64,000 bases of DNA from Actinomycetales bacterium Actino_02 (GTDB taxonomy: Bacteria; Actinomycetota; Actinomycetes; Propionibacteriales; Propionibacteriaceae). A model generated the notes under the pieces. That model ran no database searches. It was given only the letters and a program-made list of their open reading frames with translations, and was not told the DNA's origin. The stretch covers positions 186,001 through 250,000 of the forward strand of contig LUYM01000030.1 in assembly GCA_001603275.1 (NCBI GenBank). Direction: 5' to 3'. Of this stretch, positions 56,261 through 64,000 are shown piece after piece; within the stretch, counting starts at the first letter, position 1, and each line of letters starts with the position of its first letter. A program made the translations under genes and the position numbers.

Positions 56261-57573
56261 GGCGAGGCGGGCAGGTAGTAGGCGGTGGTCTTGGCCTTGT
56301 CGTTTGCTCCGGTCACCCGGTAGACCAGCAGGCCGTTCGGGCTGCCGATCGCAACCTGGCCGGTCAGCTTGGCTTTGGGCAGCTCGGGCAGCAGTGACAT
56401 GGCGTTGGTGCTGGGGTCGATCAGCTCGCCGTAGTGGACGATCCGGTTGCCGACCACCGTGCCGTTGAGATCGAGCATTCCGGTGGCCCTGAGCTTGTCA
56501 ATCGCGTCTTGGCCGAAGTCCATGGCGATTCCACTGGAGGCGCCGTCCGCCGGTCGGTAGGTATCGAGCATCGCTGACCCGTCCCTCTGGAAGACCACCG
56601 CGTCGCCGACCGCGATCATGTTGCCGGACTCTGTGAGGTCCTTGATGGGAGTCCAGGTCTGGGTGGCCAGGTCGAAGGAGGCGTACTTCTCTCCGGTGAG
56701 CGATAAGGCCCACAGCACCAGCCGATCACCGACGGCTACCACCGAGCGGGCCTGGTCGGGGCTGAACGGATCGGTTGGCAGGTACGTCCAGGTATTGCTG
56801 GCCGGGTCGTAGCGCCGATCGGTGGCGTCACCGCCGAGCCTGGTGCCGAGCCCCACGCTGATCAGCTGATCGCCGGCGACCACCAGGCCGCCCAGCCGGG
56901 CGGGTGCGGCGATTGAGGCCCAGGAGTTGGTACCCGGGTCATAGACCACCAGCGTGCCCGTCTTGGGATCGTCCGACCACGTGAAGTACAGCTTGCCCTG
57001 GAAGGCCACCCCGGACTGGACCTGCAGCGAGACTGGCGCGGCCGCCACCGGCGTCCAGGTGTCGGTGGACGGGTCGTAGGCGGCACCGTCCCGGTACGCC
57101 TTGCAGGCATCGATGTCGGAGCAGGCACCCGTCCCACCGATCAGGTAGAACCGTCCGTCCAGCCAGCCGGTGGCCGGGGAGATTCGGGTCAGCGGGGCCT
57201 TGCTGGTCACCGTCCACGACGACGCGCTGGAGCCGAAGTCGGTGGACGGCTGCGGAACTTGAGGTGCCGGTTGGCCGACTCCTCCGCCGGCTTCGCCCTT
57301 GTCGTTGGCGGTAACGCTGCCTTCGGCAGTGCTGGCCGCACCGGCAACACTGGCCGGCATGCCGCGTCCGGCCATCTGCGACAGCCCGACCCCGGCCCCG
57401 GCCACCACGACCACGACCGCCGCGGCACCGAGGACGCGCTCCCAACGCACCCGCGGCCGAGCCGGACGGACGAACTGAGCCGGATCCAGCGGCTCGAACT
57501 CCTCGGTCTCGGCGAACGAAGCCCGGAAAGCCTGCTCCTCGCGGGTGAACTCGTCTTCGGACTTTTCAGTCAT
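56257..57573 (-). CDS. Membrane-anchored Kelch-repeat protein, possible anti-sigma partner
   Basis: ATG 57573 overlaps the ECF sigma stop by eight bases. The 438-aa product has an acidic cytoplasmic N-terminus (about 45 residues), one transmembrane helix (VLGAAAVVVVVAGAGVGL), a spacer, then a beta-propeller with Kelch-like blades such as GWLDGRFYLIGGTGAC, AAYDPSTDTWTPVAAAP and VVYDPGTNSWASIAAP. Two Cys in the first blade may pair. Position and topology fit an anti-sigma or signal-sensing partner, though no zinc-binding anti-sigma motif is present. Confidence 0.75.
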   Translation of the reverse strand: MTEKSEDEFTREEQAFRASFAETEEFEPLDPAQFVRPARPRVRWERVLGAAAVVVVVAGAGVGLSQMAGRGMPASVAGAASTAEGSVTANDKGEAGGGVGQPAPQVPQPSTDFGSSASSWTVTSKAPLTRISPATGWLDGRFYLIGGTGACSDIDACKAYRDGAAYDPSTDTWTPVAAAPVSLQVQSGVAFQGKLYFTWSDDPKTGTLVVYDPGTNSWASIAAPARLGGLVVAGDQLISVGLGTRLGGDATDRRYDPASNTWTYLPTDPFSPDQARSVVAVGDRLVLWALSLTGEKYASFDLATQTWTPIKDLTESGNMIAVGDAVVFQRDGSAMLDTYRPADGASSGIAMDFGQDAIDKLRATGMLDLNGTVVGNRIVHYGELIDPSTNAMSLLPELPKAKLTGQVAIGSPNGLLVYRVTGANDKAKTTAYYLPASP

Positions 57574-58093
57574 CGCGGCCCCCTTCCAGCCGGGCCCGCA
57601 GCGCGACCAGCGCCCGGTGCACATGCGAACGGGCGGTCGCCTCCGGGCAGCCGAGGATCGTCCCGATCTCGGCGAAGCTGCGGTCCTCGTAGAACCGCAG
57701 CACGACCGCGGCCCGCTGTTGTGGCGGCAACTCTCGGCACAGCCTGGCCGCCTGATCGGCGTCGGCCAGCACTGCGGAGGCGTCCGCAACGGTCGGGGCG
57801 GCCCGCAGTTCGGCCGGGTCCTCCACGGGGTGCAGCCGGCGCACCTTCCGCCAGGCCGAGACGTGGGCGTTCACGATCGAGCGGCGGACGTAGGCGTCCA
57901 CCTGCCCGGACGCAGCCACCCGCGCCCACTTCGGGTACAGCCCGGCCAGGGCATCCTGGACGGCGTCGTGAGCGTCCTCGCGGTTGCCGGTGATCAGTGC
58001 CGCGAACCGCAGCAGCGCGGACGATCGCAGCGTGACGTACTCCTCGAAGGAGCCGTAGCCGAGGGCGGCCGCGGCCCGGACCGGCTCAGCCAC
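57566..58093 (-). CDS. ECF sigma factor, SigE family
   Basis: GTG 58093 has CAGGGGG before it and yields 175 aa; a GTG at 58117 adds eight residues without a ribosome site. Region 2 is EEYVTLRSSALLRFAALITG then AHDAVQDALAGLYPKWARV. Region 4 is ELPPQQRAAVVLRFYEDRSFAEIGTILGCPEATARSHVHRAL, read here as one helix-turn-helix block. Such factors are frequent in actinobacteria and are usually paired with a coupled membrane protein, here the Kelch protein. Confidence 0.9.
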   Translation of the reverse strand: MAEPVRAAAALGYGSFEEYVTLRSSALLRFAALITGNREDAHDAVQDALAGLYPKWARVAASGQVDAYVRRSIVNAHVSAWRKVRRLHPVEDPAELRAAPTVADASAVLADADQAARLCRELPPQQRAAVVLRFYEDRSFAEIGTILGCPEATARSHVHRALVALRARLEGGRDD

Positions 58094-58152
58094 CACCACC
58101 CCCTGCAGGATCGTCACGCCCAGTACACGCCGCTGGCCCGGCTTTCGTTGCG

Positions 58153-59193
58153 CTATTCGTCAGGGAATCGGACGCCGCGCTGCGCGCGAAGCTCGTCCAG
58201 GGTCTCCATGATCGAGATCGTCTCGTCCAGGCTCAGCTGCGGCGACTCGGTGAACCCGTCGCTGACGAGCTGCGCGAAGTGCGCGGCCTCGTAGGCCAAG
58301 CCCTGGTGTCCGGTGATCGGCGCGGACGGGGCGGTCAGGCTCTGCCCGTCCGGGAACACCAGCCGGACCGGGCCCGGGGTGTAGAAGTCACCGTCCAACT
58401 CGATGCGTGCCTCGTTGCCGGAGATCACCGCCGTGGTCGGGGTCTTGGCCGCGATCGTGCAGCTGACAAGGGCCTGCGCGTGCGGGTGTTCGCCGTAGTG
58501 GGAGAAGATCGCCGACAGCTGGCGGTCGACCCCGGCCTCGGTCAGCTCGCCGGCCGACTGGATCTTGCCGGGAGTGCCGAGCACGAAGGAGGCGAACGAG
58601 ATCGGGTAGATGCCCAGATCCAGAAGGCCGCCGCCGGCCAGGGTCGGATCGACCAGTCGCGGAACGTGGGTGAGCGCCTGGCCGTGATCGGCGACCAGCA
58701 ACTCGATCTCGCCGAGCACCCCGTCCTCGAGCAGCTGACGGACGATGTCGGTGCGCGGCAGGAACCGCGTCCACATGGCCTCCATCAGACCGACGCCGTG
58801 GCGGCGGGCTGCGTCCACCACGGTGCGGGCTTCGTGGGCGTTGCGGGTGAACGCCTTCTCGACCAGGACGTGCTTGCCGGCCTTGATCGCCAACAGCGCC
58901 TGGGCGGCGTGCTCGCTGTGCGGGCTGGCCACGTAGATGGCGTCCACCTGTGGGTCGGCGACCAGCTCTTCGTAGCTGCCGTAGGCGCGTCCGATGCCGT
59001 AGCGATCCGCGAACTCGCGAGCCCGTTCCAGGCTGCGCGAGCCGACCGCAACCAGCTGCTGGCGGGTGTGGGTGCGGACCGCGGAGGCGAAGGCACTGGC
59101 GATCCAGCCGGGCGCCAGAATGCCCCAGCGCAGCGCCGGAGCCTCGGCCGGATCGGGCACTCGGGACGTCGGCAAAGTCTGTGGGAGAACCAT
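58153..59193 (-). CDS. Gfo/Idh/MocA-family oxidoreductase
   Basis: The 346-aa protein has an N-terminal NAD(P)-binding fold (LRWGILAPGWIASAFASAV), the family motif VLVEKAFTRNAHEA with the catalytic-type Lys, and GGGLLDLGIYPISFASFVLG in the C-terminal beta-sheet domain. Members oxidise or reduce sugars, inositol or trans-dihydrodiols. The minus-strand box TAGCGT lies six bases before the ATG, so the mRNA is probably leaderless. No sugar genes are adjacent to indicate the substrate. Confidence 0.88.
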   Translation of the reverse strand: MVLPQTLPTSRVPDPAEAPALRWGILAPGWIASAFASAVRTHTRQQLVAVGSRSLERAREFADRYGIGRAYGSYEELVADPQVDAIYVASPHSEHAAQALLAIKAGKHVLVEKAFTRNAHEARTVVDAARRHGVGLMEAMWTRFLPRTDIVRQLLEDGVLGEIELLVADHGQALTHVPRLVDPTLAGGGLLDLGIYPISFASFVLGTPGKIQSAGELTEAGVDRQLSAIFSHYGEHPHAQALVSCTIAAKTPTTAVISGNEARIELDGDFYTPGPVRLVFPDGQSLTAPSAPITGHQGLAYEAAHFAQLVSDGFTESPQLSLDETISIMETLDELRAQRGVRFPDE

Positions 59194-59265
59194 GGCTCAA
59201 CGCTAGCGGCAGGACGCTCCGGTTGGCCTAGAGTCAGAGCGAGCAGTTGCGAGCGGGGAGGGTCG

Positions 59266-60174
59266 ATGACGACCAGGGTTGTGCATTGGCGGGAGGCCGC
59301 CGATCCCGATGATCTGCGCGAGTATGACGCCTTCGGGCCGTGGATCGATCCGGTTCGCACCGAGGTCGAAATGCCGCGCCGGTTCCGCGACTGGTACCCC
59401 GAGGTGTCGCAGGCGCAGACGCTGCTGAAGATCCCCCGCGACTTCGATCGCGCCCAAGTGCGTCCCGGCGACGACCTGTATCAGAGCATCGTGGCCCTCT
59501 TCGAGGATCGGATCTGTCTGCTGCGGGCCGAGACGCCGGGCGGCGGTGAGGTCGAGCGCCGGGACGTCCGGTTCCGGGACGTGGTTGGCGTGCAGAGCCA
59601 GGTGAACCTGCTGCAGGCGACGTGGACGCTCTTGCTGGTCGACGGCAGCCGGATCGCCGTGCCGCACTCGTCCACCTCGCACGACGTGATCGACAAGGTG
59701 ACCGCACAGGTTCGCGCGCAGATCGCCGGAGCCGAGCGTCCACTGCCCACCGTGGAGCCGCTGTATCCCACCGACCATCTGTTCAAGAATCGGGTGGTCC
59801 AGTGGCAGCGAACCCTCGGCGCGGCCGTGCCGCTGCTGATCGACCCGCGCAATGTGCCCTGCCGCGGTAGTGGACGCGGCTGGCTGCGGCTCAGCACCGG
59901 CGCCATGATCCTGTTCACGCCCGGCGAGCTGGTCATCGTCAACCGCGGCGAAGCCACCCGTCCGGTGTTCATGCCGAACTACGCCGTGGGCACCGTGGAG
60001 TTGCCCTACGACCGGCTCACCTCGTTCAGCGTCCGCCCGCCGGCCCGCTGGTCCAGCTTCTACGAGTTGGTGTTGCGGGCCGGCGCGCAGGAGTACGTCC
60101 AGCCCTGCCTGAGTACGCCGGACGCCGTTGTCGACCAGCTGCGCCGGATCGGAATCGGCGAGCTGGCCGACTGA
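59266..60174 (+). CDS. Hypothetical protein
   Basis: ATG 59266 has GGGGAGGG just upstream; the frame is open far upstream on the antisense of the oxidoreductase, which is an artefact of base composition. The 302-aa product has no signal peptide or helix long enough to cross a membrane. Segments FRDVVGVQSQVNLLQATWTLLLVDG and MILFTPGELVIVNRGEA alternate strand-like, so a mostly beta structure such as a PH-like fold is possible. I do not recognise a family. Confidence 0.7.
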   Translation: MTTRVVHWREAADPDDLREYDAFGPWIDPVRTEVEMPRRFRDWYPEVSQAQTLLKIPRDFDRAQVRPGDDLYQSIVALFEDRICLLRAETPGGGEVERRDVRFRDVVGVQSQVNLLQATWTLLLVDGSRIAVPHSSTSHDVIDKVTAQVRAQIAGAERPLPTVEPLYPTDHLFKNRVVQWQRTLGAAVPLLIDPRNVPCRGSGRGWLRLSTGAMILFTPGELVIVNRGEATRPVFMPNYAVGTVELPYDRLTSFSVRPPARWSSFYELVLRAGAQEYVQPCLSTPDAVVDQLRRIGIGELAD

Positions 60175-60201
60175 CCCTCGCCGGGCCTCTGCCTGGTTCG
60201 T

Positions 60202-60223
60202 GGGGACGGTTCCATTGCCGTCC
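60202..60223. repeat. Family A repeat
   Basis: GGGGACGGTTCC and GCCGTCC lie around a short loop; one base (TTG for TTA) differs from the usual form. It precedes the tandem array. Confidence 0.8.
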
Positions 60224-60244
60224 ACGCTTGTCATCGCAATTCGT

Positions 60245-60787
60245 GGGGACGGTTCCATTACCGTCCGCCCTGGTCAGCGAGTCTGGTGATCCGAGTGTTG
60301 TCGCCGGGTCGGGGAGACCGTTCTCGAACAGGGTGGTCGGGTTCGGTGGTCGGGTGCTGCTGGGTGCGACTCGGGCTTCCCTTTAGGTTCTTCGAACGGT
60401 CTCCCCGATCCGGCTCTGGCTTGATGGGGACGGTTCCATTACCGTCCGGCCTGGTCAGCGAGTCTGGTGACCCGAGTGCTGTCGCCGGGTCGGGGAGACC
60501 ATCCTCGAACAGGGTGGTTGAGTTCGGTGGTCGGGTGCTGCCCGGTGGGGTGCGGGTCTTCCTTGAGGTTCTTCGAACGGTCTCCCCGACCCGACTCTGG
60601 CTTGATGGGGACGGTTCCATTACCGTCCGGCCTGGTCAGCGAGTCTGGTGACCCGAGTGCTGTCGCCGGGTCGGGGAGACCATCCTCGAACAGGGTGGTT
60701 GAGTTCGGTGGTCGGGTGCTGCTGGGTGGGGTGCGGGTCTTCCTTTAGGTTCTTCGAACGGTCTCCCCGCTCCGGCTCCCGTGCGCG
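60245..60787. repeat. Tandem array of three 181-bp units
   Basis: Units begin at 60245, 60426 and 60607, each exactly 181 bp after the last. Each starts with a family A hairpin and then holds a long inverted repeat; in unit 1 the arms are TCGGGGAGACCGTTC (60309-60323) and GAACGGTCTCCCCGA (60394-60408). Units 2 and 3 share GAGACCATCCTCGAACAGGG, a change in the left arm, so they arose from each other more recently. Unit 3 diverges in its last 20 bases. Reading frames here repeat with the unit and are not genes. With flanking repeats this accounts for the whole 679-bp gap. Confidence 0.9.
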
Positions 60788-60816
60788 GCGAGAGCCCCCG
60801 CCTGGGTGGAGGTGTT

Positions 60817-60839
60817 GGGACGTAACAGGAACCGTCCCC
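60817..60839. repeat. Family B repeat
   Basis: GGGACGTAACAGGAACCGTC followed by CCC, ending 14 bp before the argF stop. It may terminate argF. Confidence 0.8.
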
Positions 60840-60853
60840 TTTTATCCCGGAGG

Positions 60854-61846
60854 TCAGGTCAGGGTCGCGACCAGGATGGCCTTGATCGAGTGCATCCGGT
60901 TCTCGGCCTGATCGAAGACGATCGACGCGTCGGACTCGAACACCTCGTCGGTGACTTCGAGCTCGGGCAGCCCGAACCGAGCGAACACCTGCTCACCCAC
61001 ACTGGTCTCGCGGTTGTGGTAGGCCGGCAGGCAGTGCATGAACTTCACGTCGTCCACCCCGGTCCGCTCCATCAGGGCGGTGTTCACCTGGTAGTCCTTC
61101 AGCAGCAGGATCCGCTCGGTCCACACGCTCTCCGGCTCGCCCATCGACACCCAGATGTCGGTGTGCAGGAAGTCGCAGCCCTTCACCCCGTTCAGGTCCT
61201 CGGTGAGAGTGATTCGGGCGCCGGTCTCCACGGCCAGGCTGCGGGCGGCGGTGACCACCTCGGCCGGCGGCTGCAACTTGCTCGGCGCGACGATCCGGAC
61301 GTCCATGCCCAGCAGTGCGCCGCCGATCAGCAACGAGCAGCCGACATTGAACCGGGCGTCACCGACATAGGCGAAGGAGATGTCGTGATCGTCCTTGCCG
61401 GACGACTCACGCATGGTGAACATGTCGCACAGGCTCTGGGTCGGGTGCCACTCGTCGGTCAGGCCGTTCCAGACCGGCACCGAGGAGTGCTTGGCGATCG
61501 TCTCGACCGTGGTCTGCTTGGCGCCGCGGTACTCGATGCCGTCGAACAGCCGCGACAGCACCCGGGCCGTGTCGGCCGGCGACTCCTTGTGGCCGAGCTG
61601 GGACGAGTTGCCGTCCATCTGGGTCACGTGGGCGCCCTGCTGGTGCGCGGCCACCTCGAAGGCCGACCGGGTGCGGGTGGAGGTCTTCTCGAAGATCAGC
61701 GCCAGGTTCGCCCCGGTCAGCTGCGGACGCTCGGTGCCGGACTTTCGCTGCGACTTCAGGTCCGCGGTCAGATCGAGCAGCTGATGCCACTCGGCCGGGC
61801 TGAAGTCGAGTTCCCGCAGGAAGTGCCGTCCACGCAGATTCGTCAC
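60854..61846 (-). CDS. argF: Ornithine carbamoyltransferase
   Basis: The 330-aa enzyme has the carbamoyl-phosphate site [16 protein letters not shown], the second-substrate loop [16 protein letters not shown], the HPTQSLCDM motif and the ornithine/citrulline motif [10 protein letters not shown]. Its length and SSQLGHKES loop resemble ArcB-type enzymes as well, so anabolic or catabolic use cannot be settled. No other arginine gene is adjacent. The start is a GTG at 61846 with AAGGTAC upstream. Confidence 0.94.
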   Translation of the reverse strand: MTNLRGRHFLRELDFSPAEWHQLLDLTADLKSQRKSGTERPQLTGANLALIFEKTSTRTRSAFEVAAHQQGAHVTQMDGNSSQLGHKESPADTARVLSRLFDGIEYRGAKQTTVETIAKHSSVPVWNGLTDEWHPTQSLCDMFTMRESSGKDDHDISFAYVGDARFNVGCSLLIGGALLGMDVRIVAPSKLQPPAEVVTAARSLAVETGARITLTEDLNGVKGCDFLHTDIWVSMGEPESVWTERILLLKDYQVNTALMERTGVDDVKFMHCLPAYHNRETSVGEQVFARFGLPELEVTDEVFESDASIVFDQAENRMHSIKAILVATLT

Positions 61847-61984
61847 GATGGGTACCTTTTCGAGGGTTTGAATAGCGCAACTCTGCCAGATTCAGGCGTG
61901 GCTGGACGCCCGGACGTCCGCGCTGGAGTCAGCTCTGGGCTGAGAGGCTCGCGATCGGCTCGACGGCCGTGACAGCATGGAGGC

Positions 61985-62365
61985 ATGCTTGCTCGCCTTC
62001 TCGCCAGCGCGGCCGCCCTAGCCGTGGCTACCTGGATGATCGGGGGGATCCACCTGACGGGGAACCCAGACTTCGCCGGCAAGGTGATCACCATGCTCGT
62101 GGTCGCCTTCATTTTCGGTGTGGTGAACGCACTGGTGAAGCCGCTGTTCACGTTCGCGTCGGCACCGCTGATCCTGATCTCGCTCGGCCTGTTCCTGCTG
62201 GTGATCAACGCCTGCCTGCTGATGCTGGTCTCCTGGATCTCCGGCCAGCTGAGCGTCCCCTGGCAGGTGGACGACTGGGGTAGCGCCTTCGCCGGCGCGC
62301 TGATCGTTTCGGTGGTCAGCTTCATCGTGAACGCCTTCTTCAAGCGGGGCGAGGAGCACCGGTGA
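61985..62365 (+). CDS. YvlD/phage-holin-4-like membrane protein
   Basis: The 126-aa protein has four hydrophobic helices and the family pattern GVVNALVKPLFTFASAPLILISLGLFLLVINA, described here as two adjacent helices. Despite the holin-related name, these are ordinary chromosomal proteins, some involved in envelope stress responses. Its stop overlaps the phosphatase start by four bases (GTGA), so the two are translationally coupled. Confidence 0.88.
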   Translation: MLARLLASAAALAVATWMIGGIHLTGNPDFAGKVITMLVVAFIFGVVNALVKPLFTFASAPLILISLGLFLLVINACLLMLVSWISGQLSVPWQVDDWGSAFAGALIVSVVSFIVNAFFKRGEEHR

Positions 62366-62835
62366 GCCAGCCGGTGGTCTGCTTCGTCTGTTGGGGCAAC
62401 ATCTGCCGCTCGCCGATGGCGAAGGTGATCGCCGATGCCCGCGCCGAGTACGACGAGCTGCACGGAGTGCAGTTCACCAGCGCCGGGGTGAGCGAGGAGG
62501 AGCAGGGGCATCCGATGGATTCGCGGGCGGTGGCCGTGCTGCGTGACAACGGCTATGTGCCCGGACCGCACACCGCACACAAGATCACCGCGGACGAGAT
62601 CCGTGGCGCGTCCATGCTGATCGGGATGGAGCCGCTGCACCTGGCCCGGATCAAGCAGATCGTCCCGGACGCCGAGAACCTCTACCTGATGACGGATTTC
62701 GATCCGTCCGCCGAGCCCGGATCGGGCATCGACGACCCGTGGTACGGCGACGACTCGGACTTCCAGACGGCCCTGGATCAGATCAAGGCCGCGATGCCAG
62801 AGGTGATTCGCCGAGCTCGCGAGCTGGTCGGTTAG
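62362..62835 (+). CDS. Low-molecular-weight protein tyrosine phosphatase
   Basis: The 157-aa enzyme has the P-loop VCFVCWGNICRSPMA with nucleophile Cys10 and Arg16, and the general-acid Asp in IDDPWYGDDSDF. It would remove phosphate from tyrosine in proteins or from phosphoarginine. The Trp after the Cys (CWGNICRS) is less common than the usual CxGNICRS residue. It is coupled to the YvlD-like gene upstream. Confidence 0.94.
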   Translation: MSQPVVCFVCWGNICRSPMAKVIADARAEYDELHGVQFTSAGVSEEEQGHPMDSRAVAVLRDNGYVPGPHTAHKITADEIRGASMLIGMEPLHLARIKQIVPDAENLYLMTDFDPSAEPGSGIDDPWYGDDSDFQTALDQIKAAMPEVIRRARELVG

Positions 62836-63218
62836 CTGGCCTTGCCGGTGGCCTCGACGGTCTCGGCGCCGGCCCCAGCCCGCCGAGTGATCAGGACCAG
62901 CACGGTGCCGCCGAGGATGCAGGCCGCGCTCAGCAGCACGTGTAGCCGTCGCATGTCGGTGCACCCGAGGGTGGCCTGCACCGTGTTGTCGAAGAACTCC
63001 TGGACGATGCCGACCGCGAGACCACACTCGATCCCGTTGACCTGAACGCCGGAGACCAGCAGCCACATCCCGGCCCCACCCAGGACCAGGGCGAGCAGTC
63101 CGCCGAGTCGGCGCAACTCAGAGGACGGGCGACGCATCTCGTCCAGCAGAACCAGCCCGATCGTGGCCACCACAATGGCGGCAGCGAGGGCGATGGTCGC
63201 GGTGATCAGGACCACCAT
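62832..63218 (-). CDS. Small membrane protein of unknown function
   Basis: ATG 63218 has CAGGAG three bases upstream and gives 128 aa. Three hydrophobic helices are visible: VVLITATIALAAAIVVATIG, LLALVLGGAGMWLLVSGVQV and a third near VLLSAACILGGTVLVLITR. An extracytoplasmic loop with two Cys (GIECGLAV, TLGCTDM) could form a disulfide. The gene ends tail to tail with the phosphatase, overlapping by four bases. No family is recognised. Confidence 0.65.
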   Translation of the reverse strand: MVVLITATIALAAAIVVATIGLVLLDEMRRPSSELRRLGGLLALVLGGAGMWLLVSGVQVNGIECGLAVGIVQEFFDNTVQATLGCTDMRRLHVLLSAACILGGTVLVLITRRAGAGAETVEATGKAS

Positions 63219-63388
63219 GACTCCTGTTCGAACGGGGCAAGCGCGGCGGACGGCGGGGTGGGGAAACGCACTGCCCCAACACGCCCGCATCCTATCGCCG
63301 GGTCACCCGAACGAGTGACGCCACACGCCTGTTCGCAGCGGCTGTTCACCGTGCTGTCCGACCGAGGTTGAGTGCGCTCGCGAAGGGC

Positions 63389-63826
63389 TCAGTGGTGGGC
63401 CGCGATCCGCTCTCGAGTCATTCGGACGCGCCCGCGTCGCAGGCTCGGCTGGACGACGTCGAGGTCGCGACCGAGGGCCTCGGCTAGTGCGGCGGTGAGT
63501 CGGTCGCGGATCGTCCGGGATTGGCCGGCGAGGTGGCTGCCTCGTTCGGTCAGTCGAATCAGCACTGTGTCGGTGCTGTCGCCGCCGCGGGTGGCCAGGC
63601 CGTCCCGCTCCAGCCGGGAGACCAGGCGGCTGGGGTGGCCGGACTCGGCGACCAGATGGGTGGCCAGCTGCTTGAGTCGGACCGGGCCCAGATCGTCCAA
63701 GGCGATCAGGGCTTCGGCCTGCAGCGTGGTCAGGCCGAGCGGACGCAGATGGGCGGCGAAGGCCGCGTTGTACTCGGTGACGACGCGCTTCAGCTCGAAC
63801 GCGACCTCAACCCCGGAAGCTGCCAT
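63389..63826 (-). CDS. MarR-family transcriptional regulator
   Basis: The 145-aa protein has a typical MarR winged helix: LTTLQAEALIALDDLGPVRLKQLATHL then SRLVSRLERDGLATRGG with the beta-wing STDTVLIRLTERG. The N- and C-terminal helices form the dimer interface. No Cys is present, so it is not an OhrR-type redox sensor. A perfect 12-bp palindrome lies 24 bp upstream. The divergent gene it may also control would lie beyond the window edge. Confidence 0.9.
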   Translation of the reverse strand: MAASGVEVAFELKRVVTEYNAAFAAHLRPLGLTTLQAEALIALDDLGPVRLKQLATHLVAESGHPSRLVSRLERDGLATRGGDSTDTVLIRLTERGSHLAGQSRTIRDRLTAALAEALGRDLDVVQPSLRRGRVRMTRERIAAHH

Positions 63827-63849
63827 GGGTCGAGCCTACGCTGACTCGG

Positions 63850-63861
63850 GTGACATGTCAC
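63850..63861. promoter_or_regulatory. Palindromic operator candidate upstream of marR
   Basis: GTGACATGTCAC is a perfect 12-bp palindrome located 24-35 bp before the MarR start codon, a typical place for MarR autorepression. Confidence 0.5.
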
Positions 63862-63886
63862 GGCTGAAGTGGGTGAGGCAGCCGAT

Positions 63887-63999
63887 GGCTGAGATTGTCG
63901 AAGCCTGAGGTCCCTTCGGCAAGCTCAGGGACCGAGTTGGGCTCGGCGGGCGCGGGGTGTCTGCCGCTCACCAGGGTGGACGGTAATGGAACCGTCCCC
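63887..63999. repeat. Family D and family A repeats at the window end
   Basis: Family D arms GGCTGAGATTGTCGAAG (63887-63903) and CCCTTCGGCAAGCTCAGGG (63912-63930) are followed by a family A copy at 63978-63999. No gene is seen after marR. Confidence 0.75.
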
Positions 64000-64000
64000 A

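Noticed and set aside
58279-59265. N-terminal extension of the hypothetical protein at 59266 across the oxidoreductase gene
   Set aside because: It is antisense to a clear Gfo/Idh/MocA gene, and a good ribosome site precedes ATG 59266.
60286-60911. Three similar reading frames of 87-121 codons in the tandem array
   Set aside because: They repeat only because the 181-bp units repeat, have no ribosome site and run through hairpins. They are by-products of the repeat.
61847-61984. ArgR operator upstream of argF
   Set aside because: TGAAT and ATTCA are both present but 16 bases apart. The known box has them nearly adjacent, so the match is not convincing.
61985-62365. Prophage remnant suggested by the phage-holin-like family
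   Set aside because: The protein is a common chromosomal YvlD-type membrane protein, and no other phage gene is near.
63301-63320. Further copy of the tad-locus palindrome (GGTCACCC-GAAC-GAGTGACG)
   Set aside because: Only six of eight arm positions pair, it lacks the TGTC/GACA ends and no pilus gene is close. It is probably chance.

Overview
This is a high-GC actinobacterial chromosome segment. The window lacks plasmid, phage, rRNA or tRNA genes. Actinomycete markers include a FolP2-type dihydropteroate synthase paralogue, an MprAB-like two-component pair, a SigE-type ECF sigma factor, DUF3152, LpqC-like esterase and leaderless promoters with TAGNGT -10 boxes. Lactate permease with an Fe-S D-lactate dehydrogenase and a class I fumarase would suit a Propionibacteriaceae-like organism, but that family assignment is inference.

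Layout. (1) 1-7286: four secreted proteins built on the same Ig-like 'YQW' repeats. Two carry LAS-type peptidase domains on the minus strand; two carry carboxypeptidase-regulatory-like domains on the plus strand, one of them also with a nidogen-like domain. (2) 7391-9129: rpsF-ssb-rpsR-rplI, with a leader that can fold to hide the rpsF ribosome binding site. (3) 9226-14231: an acyltransferase, a DUF3152 protein with a ruined metal site, and an AbrB regulator coupled to a membrane-anchored rifampin-phosphotransferase-like enzyme. (4) 14354-22698: an epimerase-like protein, then a lactate island with two paralogous FCD-type GntR regulators, lactate permease, D-lactate dehydrogenase and a cysteine hydrolase. 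(5) 22721-24852: sensor kinase and response regulator. (6) 25110-29854: a five-gene operon (SDR, TetR, SCP2-like, class III aminotransferase, MFS) behind a perfect 20-bp palindrome. (7) 30245-37792: fumarase, TMEM175-like channel, esterase, citrate synthase, YceI, ornithine aminotransferase and USP. (8) 37798-48466: a complete tad/Flp pilus locus, with prepilin peptidase, TadC, TadB, TadA, CpaE, CpaB, a 58-aa Flp pilin, a VWA membrane protein, TadE and TadG. It is marked by repeated TGTC(A/G)CCC-N4-GGGTGACA palindromes. (9) 48535-54963: amidase, transglutaminase and a fused ATP-grasp/alpha-E protein in coupled order, two lipoproteins and FolP2. (10) 55077-63826: DUF4406, DeoR regulator, ECF sigma with a membrane Kelch protein, oxidoreductase, argF, YvlD-like protein, LMW phosphatase and MarR.

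Across the whole window, intergenic gaps carry at least four families of short palindromic repeats. Families A and B end in GGAACCGTCCCC, family C contains GGGGACAGTCCCC, and family D contains TTCGACAGGCTCAGGGACC. Family A is also part of a 181-bp unit repeated three times in tandem at 60245-60787. The arms of a longer inverted repeat in that unit recur at 29901-30105. No transposase that could mobilise them is encoded here. The repeats, the pilus-locus palindrome and the AbrB/phosphotransferase pair are the most promising leads.
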